64,000 nt of DNA, taken from Negativicoccus massiliensis. Lineage in GTDB: Bacteria > Bacillota > Negativicutes > Veillonellales > Negativicoccaceae. Position 1 is the stretch's first letter. Each line of letters opens with the position of its first letter. This document shows positions 34,226 through 43,057 of this stretch, in pieces. Location of the stretch: NCBI GenBank assembly GCA_900155405.1, contig LT700188.1, positions 186,001 through 250,000 of the forward strand, given 5' to 3'. The translations under genes and the position numbers were made by a program. The notes under the pieces are model-generated. The model saw only the letters and a program-made list of their open reading frames with translations. It did not search any database and was not told the DNA's origin.

Positions 34226-35472
34226 ACGATTCACAATCATCTGCCATTACGCTTAAAGAGATCGAAACGCAGGCTTTACTCACATGTCGGGAAGCGTTTG
34301 CGCGTTATGATGAAGTCGCAGTAAAAAATACCGAAAAAATCTTAACGGCATTTCGTGAATGCCAATTATCCGCATTCCATTTTCAAGGCACGACAGGCTA
34401 TGGTTATGACGATGTCGGCAGGGAAACCTTGGAAAAGGTATTTGCACATGTTTTTCGTGCGGAAAAAGCGCTGGTCCGTCCACACTTTGTTTCAGGAACG
34501 CATGCCTTGGCGACAGTCTTGTTGGCATTGCTTAACCATGGCGATGAAATGGTCTGCGCGATGGGAACGCCTTATGACACGATGCAAACGGTTATCGGGC
34601 TTACCGGTAATGCGCCGGGAAATCTGCGGGAGCGTGGCGTAGCATATCATGAAGTAGCGACGAAGGACGGTCGGTGCGATCTTACTGCGTTGGCGAATGC
34701 GGTAGGACCCAAAACACGTTTGGTATTGATCCAACGTTCGCGCGGTTATGCGGAACGAAAAGCGCTGACAATTACCGAAATAGAGGAAATCATTCGTGTC
34801 ATCAAAGCGAAAAATCCGCAGACGATTTGTTTTGTCGATAATTGCTACGGAGAGTTTACCGCCACGCAAGAACCGATCGAAGTCGGCGCCGATATTGCAG
34901 CCGGATCGCTGATCAAAAATGCCGGCGGCGGGATCGCGCCGACCGGGAGTTATGTCGTCGGGAGCGCGGATCTGGTTGAAGCCACGGCACATCAACTAAC
35001 GGCGCCCGGTTTGGGCGATGAGATGGGTTCGTATACGCCGGGGTATCGACTCTTTTTTGAAGGTCTTTTTATGGCGCCGCATGTAGTCTGCCAAGCGTTA
35101 CGCGCCGCCGAATTTGCTGCCGCCGTGTTTCATCGTTTGGGTTTCAAAAGTGAACCGCAATTAGGCACGGAGCGCAGTGATCTGATTCAAACGATCGAAT
35201 TGGGCACGGAAAAAGCATTATGCGGGTTCTGCGAGGGATTGCAGGCATGGTCGCCTGTCGACGGCTACGTTCGTCCGGTTCCGGGGGAGTTACCGGGATA
35301 TGCCGATCCGATTATCATGGCCTGCGGCGCATTCACGCAAGGATCATCCATTGAGCTTTCTGCTGACGGTCCGTTGCGGGCGCCGTATACGGTGTATTTG
35401 CAAGGCGGTTTGGTATTTGAACACTCGCGCTTGGCTATTATGGGCGCAGCTGCCAAAGTGCTTGAGCAATAA
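34222..35472 (+). CDS. PLP-dependent protein of the aluminium-resistance / methionine gamma-lyase family
   Basis: A 416-aa fold-type I PLP enzyme of the family often called aluminium resistance protein (Pfam Met_gamma_lyase). Visible features are HFQGTTGYGYDDVGRE near residue 53, RPHFVSGTHAL near 89, CFVDNCYGEF near 205 (the Asp that pairs with the PLP ring), and the PLP lysine K232 in GSLIKNAGGG. These are related to Cys/Met metabolism lyases, but the true substrate in most organisms is unproven. The start is GTG at 34222, overlapping the hfq stop. It is followed by a strong terminator that closes the miaB-to-here gene run. Confidence 0.88.
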   Translation: MNDSQSSAITLKEIETQALLTCREAFARYDEVAVKNTEKILTAFRECQLSAFHFQGTTGYGYDDVGRETLEKVFAHVFRAEKALVRPHFVSGTHALATVLLALLNHGDEMVCAMGTPYDTMQTVIGLTGNAPGNLRERGVAYHEVATKDGRCDLTALANAVGPKTRLVLIQRSRGYAERKALTITEIEEIIRVIKAKNPQTICFVDNCYGEFTATQEPIEVGADIAAGSLIKNAGGGIAPTGSYVVGSADLVEATAHQLTAPGLGDEMGSYTPGYRLFFEGLFMAPHVVCQALRAAEFAAAVFHRLGFKSEPQLGTERSDLIQTIELGTEKALCGFCEGLQAWSPVDGYVRPVPGELPGYADPIIMACGAFTQGSSIELSADGPLRAPYTVYLQGGLVFEHSRLAIMGAAAKVLEQ

Positions 35473-35511
35473 AAAAGTAAAATCCCATCGAATAGATGGG
35501 ATTTTACTTTT
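35473..35511 (+). terminator. Terminator after the mutSL-miaA-hfq gene run
   Basis: AAAAGTAAAATCCCATC and GATGGGATTTTACTTTT pair over 17 bases around GAATA. It ends 2 nt before the -35 box of the tRNA gene. Confidence 0.93.
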
Positions 35512-35513
35512 GC

Positions 35514-35543
35514 TTGACAATAATATCTTCTCTCGGGTAAAAT
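35514..35543 (+). promoter_or_regulatory. Promoter of tRNA-Val
   Basis: A perfect -35 TTGACA at 35514-35519, an 18-nt spacer, and TAAAAT at 35538-35543. The tRNA begins 14 nt later. This is the only full-consensus -35 box I noticed in the window. Confidence 0.8.
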
Positions 35544-35557
35544 AAACAAAGTTACGC

Positions 35558-35634
<77 letters not shown>

Positions 35635-35639
35635 CTTTA

Positions 35640-35662
35640 CACCGTCAGGGTGCTTTTTTTTT
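35640..35662 (+). terminator. Terminator after tRNA-Val
   Basis: A short stem CACC/GGTG with a 5-nt loop, followed by C and nine T. The stem is weak but the T-run is long. Confidence 0.65.
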
Positions 35663-35706
35663 CGTTAAAATTTTTACATATGTGAAGTATCGCGGAAAGG
35701 ATCCAT

Positions 35707-36609
35707 ATGGCAAAATGGGCAGTCGCAATCGCTGCGCTTTTTTGGGCAATCAGCGGCGTAGTGGCGCAACAATTATTTGCCTCCACGACGATCCAGGCAC
35801 CGGCCTTAACCACGATTCGAATGCTGTTTAGTGGGATTTTATTTTTGCTGATTTATTTTACAACACGTTCCGAGCACAGAAAGCTCGCGTCCCGCGGTCG
35901 TAAATTTTATCTGTTGGAGATGCCGTTATTCGGAGTATTGGGCATTTTCGGCATGCAGTATACGTATTTTCAGGCGATTCAACAAGGTAGCGCGGTGGTG
36001 GCAACCGTATTGCAAAACTCCGCGCCGGTGTTGCTGCTCTTCTGGGCGATTTGTCGCACCAAGTCATGGCCGAATCTAACCGATGTGTTGGCGACCACAG
36101 GCGCAGTCATCGGCGTTGTGCTGCTGGTGACGGGAGGCGATGTGACTAAGCTCCTCGTTTCGCCGGTAGCCATTTTCTGGGGAGTTTTATCCGCGTTTGC
36201 CGCAGCATTTTATGTTCTTTTTCCGCTTTCGTTATTGCGGTGTTTTCCCGCACCCTATTTATTGGGAGTGGGGATGTTGTACGGCAGCATGTTCAGCTAT
36301 TGGATTACACCGGCGACTGATTGGTCTATGTTCTTTCATTCGCAAGTTCTGCCCATGTTTTTATACATCGTGGTGGGAGGAACGGTGATCCCGTTTTTTC
36401 TGTTTCTCTACGCGTTGCGCACATTACCGCCGACCACAGTCAGTGTGCTTACTTGTCTGGAACCCTTTGGCGCAGTTGTTTTTTCAGTGCTCTTTTTGGG
36501 GATGTCGTTCGGATGGGGAGAAATTATCGGCGTTATTTTCGTTATGAGTGCGGTACTTTTACTTGCATTCAGTAGGGAGCCGCGCGAACCTACACAAAGT
36601 CGGGACTGA
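35707..36609 (+). CDS. EamA-type (DMT superfamily) transporter
   Basis: A 300-aa inner-membrane protein with about ten hydrophobic helices in two EamA repeats. The first begins WAVAIAALFWAISGV and the second begins near PVAIFWGVLSAFAAAFYV. The GTVIPFFLFLYALRTLPPTTVSVLTCLEP region near residue 225 is a typical second-repeat end. Such proteins export amino acids or other small metabolites; the substrate is unknown. The site GGAAAGGA lies 6 nt before the ATG. No clear promoter is seen after the tRNA terminator. Its 3' end overlaps the convergent aminopeptidase gene by 20 nt. Confidence 0.9.
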   Translation: MAKWAVAIAALFWAISGVVAQQLFASTTIQAPALTTIRMLFSGILFLLIYFTTRSEHRKLASRGRKFYLLEMPLFGVLGIFGMQYTYFQAIQQGSAVVATVLQNSAPVLLLFWAICRTKSWPNLTDVLATTGAVIGVVLLVTGGDVTKLLVSPVAIFWGVLSAFAAAFYVLFPLSLLRCFPAPYLLGVGMLYGSMFSYWITPATDWSMFFHSQVLPMFLYIVVGGTVIPFFLFLYALRTLPPTTVSVLTCLEPFGAVVFSVLFLGMSFGWGEIIGVIFVMSAVLLLAFSREPREPTQSRD

Positions 36610-37828
36610 AATTTCCGTCACGGAAGATTTCTACTTCGCGACCGTCTTTTGTGTGTCCGATAATGGCAAGGTCAGAACTTCCTATCATAAAATCCACATG
36701 AATCATCGAGCGGTTTAAGCCGGCGGCGGTCAATTCGTCGTCGGTTTTTGTTTTGCCGTCGGTGATGCAAGTAGGATACGCGGCGCCGAGCGCCAAATGG
36801 CAGGAGGCGTTTTCGTCAATTAACGTTTCATAGAACGAATAGGGAATTTGCGCAATGGGTGAATCTTTTGGTACGAGTGCGACCTCGCCTAAAAAGCGTG
36901 CTCCTTCATCCGATGCAAGCAATTGCTCGATGGCCTCCTTACCTTTCGAAGCTTCTACTTGCACTACTTTACCGTCGACGAAATCAAGCTCCAATCCTTC
37001 GACCGTTTGGTTGTAAACGACTAACGGGCGAGTGCCGGTGACGTGACCTGTCATGCGCCGAAAATCAGGGGCGGTAAAAATTTCTTCCGTGGGAATGTTA
37101 GCAGCGAACGGGACCGCGCGGCCGCTTTTTTCATTGCCGCCTTGCCATGTGTGTGTATCCGGCAGGCCAATCACGAAATCCGTGCCATTTTTGCTCCTGT
37201 AGTGCAATGTGTCCAGTCGTAAAGCATCTAATAATCGACGACGTCTGTGCAACGTATCCAAATGATTTTGCCACGTCGCCAACGCATTTTCGTTTTGAAT
37301 ACGGGAAACATAAAAAATGGCGTCCCATAGCTTTTCCAAAGCCGTTACCGGTGCTTCGTCCGGAAATAAAAGCTCTGCCCAAGTGGGGGTGGCAACGGCC
37401 GCTACCAGCCACTGCACTTGCGAGTTCATAATGGCTTGCGAGTAAAACTGAAATACTTTGTTTTTGGCCTGCTGAAACGCATTAATTCGTGCCGTGGGTA
37501 CTTCTTTGAAAAGGGGAGAGTTACAACTTACCAAAGAAATGATGGCTCGATTTTCTGCCAAGTATTCCTGCACCTTGGTGACTTGCGAAGGACGGATATA
37601 CAACAGCGAATCTTCCTGCGCGCACTGCAGACGTCGCGCGAAAACGCTACCGGATTGCCAATCGACCTGTACATCGCCGGCACCATGCGCGTAAGCGGCA
37701 TTTACCAAAATGGCGACAAACTCATGCGCTTCCACCGGTGCATTAATAAGAACAGGCTGTTTGGGCTGTAAGTTCACGCCGTATTGTAAAAGAACATCCG
37801 CATACGATTTTGCAAGTTTCTGATCCAT
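36590..37828 (-). CDS. Aminopeptidase of family M29 (AmpS/aminopeptidase T type)
   Basis: A 412-aa cytosolic metallo-aminopeptidase that removes N-terminal residues from peptides. Typical M29 features are the N-terminal LLQYGVNLQPKQPVLINAPVEA segment, GRAVPFAANIPTEEIFTAPDF near residue 230, and EGLELDFVDGKVV near 268. The C-terminal metal region is CHLALGAAYP and MIHVDFMIGSSDLAI. The ATG has AAAGGAGC 10 nt upstream. On the - strand, TATTAT-like sequence near 37860 could be its -10, overlapping the divergent comEA promoter. No terminator is visible between it and the convergent transporter gene. Confidence 0.92.
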   Translation of the reverse strand: MDQKLAKSYADVLLQYGVNLQPKQPVLINAPVEAHEFVAILVNAAYAHGAGDVQVDWQSGSVFARRLQCAQEDSLLYIRPSQVTKVQEYLAENRAIISLVSCNSPLFKEVPTARINAFQQAKNKVFQFYSQAIMNSQVQWLVAAVATPTWAELLFPDEAPVTALEKLWDAIFYVSRIQNENALATWQNHLDTLHRRRRLLDALRLDTLHYRSKNGTDFVIGLPDTHTWQGGNEKSGRAVPFAANIPTEEIFTAPDFRRMTGHVTGTRPLVVYNQTVEGLELDFVDGKVVQVEASKGKEAIEQLLASDEGARFLGEVALVPKDSPIAQIPYSFYETLIDENASCHLALGAAYPTCITDGKTKTDDELTAAGLNRSMIHVDFMIGSSDLAIIGHTKDGREVEIFRDGNFSPDFV

Positions 37829-37834
37829 GATTCA

Positions 37835-37864
37835 TTGCTCCTTTGTGTGGTTAAGGTATATAAT
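37835..37864 (+). promoter_or_regulatory. Probable promoter of the comEA-comEC-holA run
   Basis: TATAAT at 37859-37864 with a partial -35, TTGCTC at 37835-37840, and an 18-nt spacer. The comEA start is 39 nt downstream. The -35 box lies inside the ribosome-site region of the divergent aminopeptidase gene. Confidence 0.5.
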
Positions 37865-37902
37865 AATCAAAACGTATAAAACAAGAGAAAGAAGGATTAA
37901 CG

Positions 37903-38454
37903 GTGCATTTTTCTCGGCCCGTCACTCGCGCACTGTTCGCAGGTGCCTTGTCGCTTTCGTTTTTAGGATTATTATACTATTTTCTGGCAGAAGATTCCCA
38001 ACCGGAGCCGATGCCTATGACAGCCGCTTCGGTAGCTTCCCCTGTCGAAGAAAACATGTTGGTTTACGTAGCCGGGGCAGTGGAACAGCCGGGCGTGTAC
38101 CGGTTGCCGCTCGGCAGTCGAGTCAAAGATGCGGTGCAGGCGGCCGGGAATTTATTACCGTATGCCGATGCGGAAGCGGTCAACTTGGCGGCGAAGTTGC
38201 GTGACGGTGAGCAAATCAGCGTGCCATTTAACTTTAATCCTCCGGAAGGGCAACTCGGCATCACGTATGTGAATATTAACACAGCGAATTTGGCAGAACT
38301 GACTACACTTCCGGGCGTGGGTGAGGCAACGGCGCAAAAAATTCTAGACTATCGACGGGAACATGGTCTGTTTCGTCAATTGACGGACTTGGAAAAAGTC
38401 AAAGGAATCGGTGAAGGAAAATTCAAAGAGCTGCGTCGTCATATTACCATTTGA
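37903..38454 (+). CDS. comEA: Competence protein ComEA (DNA receptor)
   Basis: A 183-aa DNA-binding protein that captures double-stranded DNA outside the inner membrane during transformation. One N-terminal membrane helix (about residues 9-26) anchors it. A SLBB-like domain follows (LVYVAGAVEQPGVYRLP, about 48-110). The C-terminal double helix-hairpin-helix has NINTANLAELTTLPGVG and KVKGIGEGKFKELR. The start is GTG at 37903 with AGAAGGA upstream. It overlaps comEC by 4 nt, the usual order. The organism may be naturally competent, though pilus and comF genes are not in the window. Confidence 0.94.
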   Translation: MHFSRPVTRALFAGALSLSFLGLLYYFLAEDSQPEPMPMTAASVASPVEENMLVYVAGAVEQPGVYRLPLGSRVKDAVQAAGNLLPYADAEAVNLAAKLRDGEQISVPFNFNPPEGQLGITYVNINTANLAELTTLPGVGEATAQKILDYRREHGLFRQLTDLEKVKGIGEGKFKELRRHITI

Positions 38455-40703
38455 TCTGGCATTATGGCGCGTTGCTGTTTGCATCGGCAGTCGCGCTTGG
38501 GATCACGTTAAATACTACGTATTCGTTACTTGTCTACGGAATTTTACTGATTGCAGTCGGCGCACTTACCGCTTTTTGCTTTTTGAAGCAGGAAAAAGCG
38601 GGGCGTAAGTGGCTGCTTTTAATTTTATTCAGCGGTTTACTTGCAGGCGGAGCAGGATTTCATTGGCAAGAAAGGCAGTCAGCGGATCTTGCCTTTTTTG
38701 TATATAACGAAACCGGTACATACCATGTCACTGTGGAAAGGGAAGCACAGGTTTTCACCGACGGGGATAAAGTGACATATCGGTATCCGGTGGCGCTAAA
38801 AACATTTTCTTATCCGGACGGTGTAACAAGGAATGTCAAAGGGAAAGCATATCTTTATTTGGACAGCACGCAGTATGAGCCGTATTCTGTCGGCACCGTG
38901 TTGCAAGTCGCGGCAGAATTAAAACCATTTCACTATTATCAAAATCCCGGACAAAAAACGCTTTACTATCGGCATCGCACAGAACAAATGCTGGGCAATT
39001 TATACGTTCCGCTTAAGGCCCGAGTCAATATTGCCGGCATGGATAAAGGCTATTACTTTTTGTCTGCGGCACAACACCTGCGCGACACGACCCGGACATT
39101 TTTTGCGCAGGCGTTGCCGAAGTCGACCGCGGCGTTGGCGTTCGCTTTGCTGTGGGGCGGTTATGACGGCCTTTCGTCCGAACTGATTAATGCGTTTGCC
39201 AATTCCGGCATTATTCATATTTTATCTGTTTCCGGTTCTCATATTGCGCTTTTATTCGGGCTCCTTTGGTGGCTCGGCAGGTGTTTTCGCTTACCCACCC
39301 CGCTTACATATGGTGCCGCTTTTTTATTGGTTTTTTCCTATGCATTTATCACCGGCTGGCAACCTCCTGTGGTGCGTTCGTTTTGGATGGGAGCGGCGGC
39401 ATTTGGAGGGGTGTTGCTTCGCCGCGACGTGGATGCTACCCATTGGCTAGGCTTGGTCAGCTCACTGATGCTGCTGTATCAGCCGCTACTTTTATACGAT
39501 GTGAGTTTTCAACTTTCTTTTGGCGCCACTTTGGGATTGATAACTTGTTACGGTTCGTGTACGCAACTGTGCCGCAAACTTTTGCATGTACCGTTACGCC
39601 TGGCGCAGGGGATCGCGGTTACCGTTGCCGCAAATATTTTTTTGTTGCCGTTGCTGTTATATTATTTTCAGGCCTTGCCGCTTTATGCAGTACTGACAAA
39701 TATTGTCGTCGCGCCGTTGTTGGAGATCATTATTGCGGTAGAGTTGGCGGCGGTCATTCTGCATTTTGCCTGGACGTTACCGGCATTGGGAATCTTGCGA
39801 CTCGTCCACTATGGTCTGGCTATCTCGGTTGCACTGATTCAAGCCGTGGCTGATTTACCGTTGGCACAATTACGATTTCGCGCGTTAAGTATTGCTGAAA
39901 CTGTCCTCTACTTCGTCGGTTTGGCAACAGTAGTTATGTATTTTAAGTCTAAGGATGCGCGGTTGAAATATCCGGTATTGGTGTTTTTAGTCGCTTGCCT
40001 TGGGGTGGGCCTGTATAGGATTGCGCAAAACGGACAAATACGCATTTTAGTTCCGGACGTCGGCCAAGTGGGAGCTGTTTGTATGGAAACAGGGGGACGA
40101 CGGGTTTTATATATCAAGGAAAGTCGTTATGCGCGACGAGATTATCCCCAGGCGCTGACCCGTGCGTTAAATTTTTATGGTATTTTTACTGTCGATGATT
40201 GTATTTATGTGACGCCGCGTGAAAATACGGTCGAACCATTTCCCTCGCATCATTATCTGCGAGCACAGGAGATTTTTGATGGCAAAGATACGCATGTCGT
40301 GTCAACGGCGGATACTTTTATTCAATATCCCGGCCTGGTGGCCAATCAAAATGGCGCGGTACTGGCTATGTCGGGCGGATCGGCGCTGGTACAATTACAA
40401 AATGAAAAATCCTTGGCGATGCCGAGCACGACGAATTTGCTCGTGATCGCGAATGCGCAAAGTGCGAGGACAATATTAGCACAACGGCATCCGCAACTGG
40501 CTATCACAGTGCCCGATGGGAACTTTAGCGGTAGTGAAGGCACGGCAAACGGCAGTGAGGAGTTTCACGCGAAAGGTATACCTGTGTATAATACAGAAGA
40601 GACAGGAATGATAGTCGCATCACTACGTGGTCATACATGGAATATCGAAACGGAGATAAAAACGCATGCAGAACGACCGAATTTACCTTTTTCACGGCAC
40701 TGA
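38451..40703 (+). CDS. comEC: Competence protein ComEC (DNA channel), C-terminal domain degenerate
   Basis: A 750-aa polytopic protein that forms the channel for single-stranded DNA across the inner membrane. An N-terminal OB-like periplasmic domain (about 70-190) precedes the Competence core, whose signature FANSGIIHILSVSGSHIALLFGLL lies near residue 245. Many helices follow to about 525. The last 215 residues sit where the metallo-beta-lactamase nuclease domain should be and keep a DVGQ-like start (VPDVGQVGAVCMETGG), but no HxHxDH motif is present. The start is TTG at 38451, overlapping the comEA stop. It overlaps holA by 38 nt. Confidence 0.92.
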   Translation: MIWHYGALLFASAVALGITLNTTYSLLVYGILLIAVGALTAFCFLKQEKAGRKWLLLILFSGLLAGGAGFHWQERQSADLAFFVYNETGTYHVTVEREAQVFTDGDKVTYRYPVALKTFSYPDGVTRNVKGKAYLYLDSTQYEPYSVGTVLQVAAELKPFHYYQNPGQKTLYYRHRTEQMLGNLYVPLKARVNIAGMDKGYYFLSAAQHLRDTTRTFFAQALPKSTAALAFALLWGGYDGLSSELINAFANSGIIHILSVSGSHIALLFGLLWWLGRCFRLPTPLTYGAAFLLVFSYAFITGWQPPVVRSFWMGAAAFGGVLLRRDVDATHWLGLVSSLMLLYQPLLLYDVSFQLSFGATLGLITCYGSCTQLCRKLLHVPLRLAQGIAVTVAANIFLLPLLLYYFQALPLYAVLTNIVVAPLLEIIIAVELAAVILHFAWTLPALGILRLVHYGLAISVALIQAVADLPLAQLRFRALSIAETVLYFVGLATVVMYFKSKDARLKYPVLVFLVACLGVGLYRIAQNGQIRILVPDVGQVGAVCMETGGRRVLYIKESRYARRDYPQALTRALNFYGIFTVDDCIYVTPRENTVEPFPSHHYLRAQEIFDGKDTHVVSTADTFIQYPGLVANQNGAVLAMSGGSALVQLQNEKSLAMPSTTNLLVIANAQSARTILAQRHPQLAITVPDGNFSGSEGTANGSEEFHAKGIPVYNTEETGMIVASLRGHTWNIETEIKTHAERPNLPFSRH

Positions 40704-41625
40704 TATACCGGCTGTTTACGCTCGCAAGCGGCAAGCTGGAAGCGGCACTTCAGAAGCCGTGGAACAGGGTAAAGAGCGCAGCACAACGGCGGAAATTGTG
40801 CAGCAAATCAATCAAGTGTCGCTCTTTAGCGAAGTGCGTCGCTTTGAATTTGTTAACCCTTTGTTTTTGACACAAAAAGATGAATCGATTCCGGCAAAGG
40901 AATTTCTACAGGCATTGGAAAATGTACCGGCGGAAACGCGTATTTTTTTTATTTTAGAAGGCAAGGCTGATCGCCGGTTAGGCTTGGTCAAAAAATTTTT
41001 GCCGTTGGCGCAAGTATCGTTGTCGGAATTTATTCCGGGATGGAAAGTAAGCGCCGCTTTTGACAGCGTCTTGCGCGCCCAAGGCCGAGGATTAAGTCGT
41101 GCTGCGCGCCAGTACTTGCAAGTGGCGTCGGAAAGCTGGGAGAATATATCGTCCGTTTTTATCACTACAGAAGCACAAAAATGGCAGCTGATGACGGATC
41201 AAAAAGAGATCCCGCTCGAAGTGGTGCAGGAGTCGTTACCATCGTACCTGCAACGGCAGGTGTTTCAGTTTTGGGATGATTTGGTGGATCGACGTAAACG
41301 AGCTGTTCTGGAAGCCGTTCCGCATTTATTTGATGGCATAGATGAAATCTTGAAAAATGTTGGCTTTCTAGCTTCACAACTGCGCCTTTGTTTAGGCATT
41401 TATGAATTGGAACATACCGGTGTCGTGACGAGAGATATGGCGCGAAAATTACAAGTTAAAAATCAATGGCGCTGGAAAAACATTTACGCCGCAGCGCAGA
41501 AACTGAACTATGCGCAATGCGCTGCGCTGTTGCTGGCACTGTATCGCGCGCAATGGCGACAACGTAACGGCTATGAAGTTTCGTGGCGTGAACTGTTTAG
41601 TGAATATTTACGAGGAACGTTATGA
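40666..41625 (+). CDS. holA: DNA polymerase III delta subunit
   Basis: A 319-aa clamp-loader subunit that opens the beta sliding clamp. The first segment IYLFHGTDIPAVY fits the family's N-terminus, where delta often has YLLYGEE. The middle holds RIFFILEGKADRRLGLVKKF, and the C-terminal domain includes NVGFLASQLRLCLGIYELE and KLQVKNQWRWKNIY, typical of HolA. Similarity is weaker than for most genes here, but length, domain order and the comEC-holA order (standard in Firmicutes) support the call. Its ATG lies inside comEC with GGAGATAAAAA upstream. It overlaps the VanW gene by 4 nt. Confidence 0.88.
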   Translation: MQNDRIYLFHGTDIPAVYARKRQAGSGTSEAVEQGKERSTTAEIVQQINQVSLFSEVRRFEFVNPLFLTQKDESIPAKEFLQALENVPAETRIFFILEGKADRRLGLVKKFLPLAQVSLSEFIPGWKVSAAFDSVLRAQGRGLSRAARQYLQVASESWENISSVFITTEAQKWQLMTDQKEIPLEVVQESLPSYLQRQVFQFWDDLVDRRKRAVLEAVPHLFDGIDEILKNVGFLASQLRLCLGIYELEHTGVVTRDMARKLQVKNQWRWKNIYAAAQKLNYAQCAALLLALYRAQWRQRNGYEVSWRELFSEYLRGTL

Positions 41626-43040
41626 AGAAGAATACAATGATTGCCACCTGCGTAGCGGCAGGAATTATTCTTACATTGTTGTTTTTGCCTTTGCTTGTCA
41701 ACGGGACAAACGGTGTCGTCCGCGGAGTCAAGCTGCAGGATCAGGATGTGTCCGGTTGGCAAGCGAACGGACTGCAACGCTATTTGGCAGAGCAAAACAA
41801 CAAATATGAAAATGCGGCTTTAGATTTAACTTATCAAACGTACACGTGGTCGATTCCGATGCGCGACCTGAAACTTGCCATAAATGCAGAGACAACAGCG
41901 GCTGCGGTCCGCGGCTACGGTCGCACCGGTTCATGGTTTCGGCAATGGTGGGAGCAGTGGCAAAGCTACCTGAACCCGGTTCAAATGAATTATACGGTCG
42001 GCTATGACAAGGCGTGTTTAGATGAAATTCTGCGTGCCAAAGTGGATGAATTGGGCGCGTCGCCACGTAACGCTGCTGTATTTTTTGATGAAGCTGGCGG
42101 CATTGTGATTGAAACGGAAAAACCGCAACTTGTATTGGATTATGTGCAGGTGGTCAAAGCGGTAGAGGAAAAAATAAATGCGCAGGATTTTTCTCCTTTA
42201 ATGTTGCAACCCAGCCAAGTGGATTTGCCGACGTTGCGCAAGGAGCAGTTGGCGGCGATCAACACCATTTTAGGTGAATATACTACTTATTACGGCGGCG
42301 ATGAAAACCGCAGCGCCAACATTTATAAAGGAAGCGCCGCCATTTCCGGGGCGTTAATAGCGCCCGGTGAAACCTTCTCGTTCAATGATACGACCGGCTT
42401 ACGTACATATGAGGCCGGTTATTTATCGGCGCCTGTTTTTATTAATGGAGAACTGGTCCCCGATGCCGGCGGCGGTATTTGCCAAGTCAGCACGACCATG
42501 TTTAATGCGGTTCTTTTGGCAGGGCTTGACGTGGTGCAGCGCACACCGCATTTTGCACCGGTTGGTTACACAGAAATCGGGCGAGACGCGACCGTAGCGG
42601 ATAATTCCATTGATTTTATATGGGTCAATTCAGCGAAGTCACCGGTGTATGTTATGGCAACAGCCGGCGGCGGTGCGATTAATGTGAAAATTTTGGGAAA
42701 TAGTGATGATCGTCCTGCGGGAATCTCGATCACAACAGAACCGGCGAAAGTTTTACCGCATGAGAAAAAAGAAATTGTGGTAAATGATCAGAAAGAGAAT
42801 GTTGTGGAAGAGAAAGGTCATGACGGCTACTCGGTCGTAGTGCATCGTCGTGTCAGCTGGAGTGACGGACGGGCGCTTGCGGACGCATTTTATTCCGTAT
42901 ACGATCCGGTTACAACGATTACAAAGTTGTCGCCGGAGGAAGCGCAAAAACGCGCGGCGGTACGGGCAAAAGCTAAAGCGCAACATGAAAAAGAAAAAGA
43001 TCATGACGCATCCCGGGCAAAAAATAAAATTCAGACGTAA
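41622..43040 (+). CDS. VanW-family envelope protein
   Basis: A 472-aa protein with one N-terminal membrane helix (about residues 6-26) and the rest outside the membrane. A peptidoglycan-binding-like region precedes the VanW domain (about 240-355). That domain has APGETFSFNDTTGLRTYEAGY and the signature VPDAGGGICQVSTTMFNAVLLAGL near 280. A G5-like beta segment follows (VNDQKENVVEEKG), and the C-terminus is Lys/Ala-rich. VanW domains occur in envelope proteins; the molecular role is unproven. The start overlaps holA (ATGA). It is 17 nt before polC. Confidence 0.9.
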   Translation: MKKNTMIATCVAAGIILTLLFLPLLVNGTNGVVRGVKLQDQDVSGWQANGLQRYLAEQNNKYENAALDLTYQTYTWSIPMRDLKLAINAETTAAAVRGYGRTGSWFRQWWEQWQSYLNPVQMNYTVGYDKACLDEILRAKVDELGASPRNAAVFFDEAGGIVIETEKPQLVLDYVQVVKAVEEKINAQDFSPLMLQPSQVDLPTLRKEQLAAINTILGEYTTYYGGDENRSANIYKGSAAISGALIAPGETFSFNDTTGLRTYEAGYLSAPVFINGELVPDAGGGICQVSTTMFNAVLLAGLDVVQRTPHFAPVGYTEIGRDATVADNSIDFIWVNSAKSPVYVMATAGGGAINVKILGNSDDRPAGISITTEPAKVLPHEKKEIVVNDQKENVVEEKGHDGYSVVVHRRVSWSDGRALADAFYSVYDPVTTITKLSPEEAQKRAAVRAKAKAQHEKEKDHDASRAKNKIQT

Positions 43041-43057
43041 GGGGGGACCGATAAGCG

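Noticed and set aside
37418..37771. A 117-codon + strand frame inside the M29 aminopeptidase gene
   Set aside because: The - strand protein has clear M29 motifs throughout; the + frame has none and no start signal.
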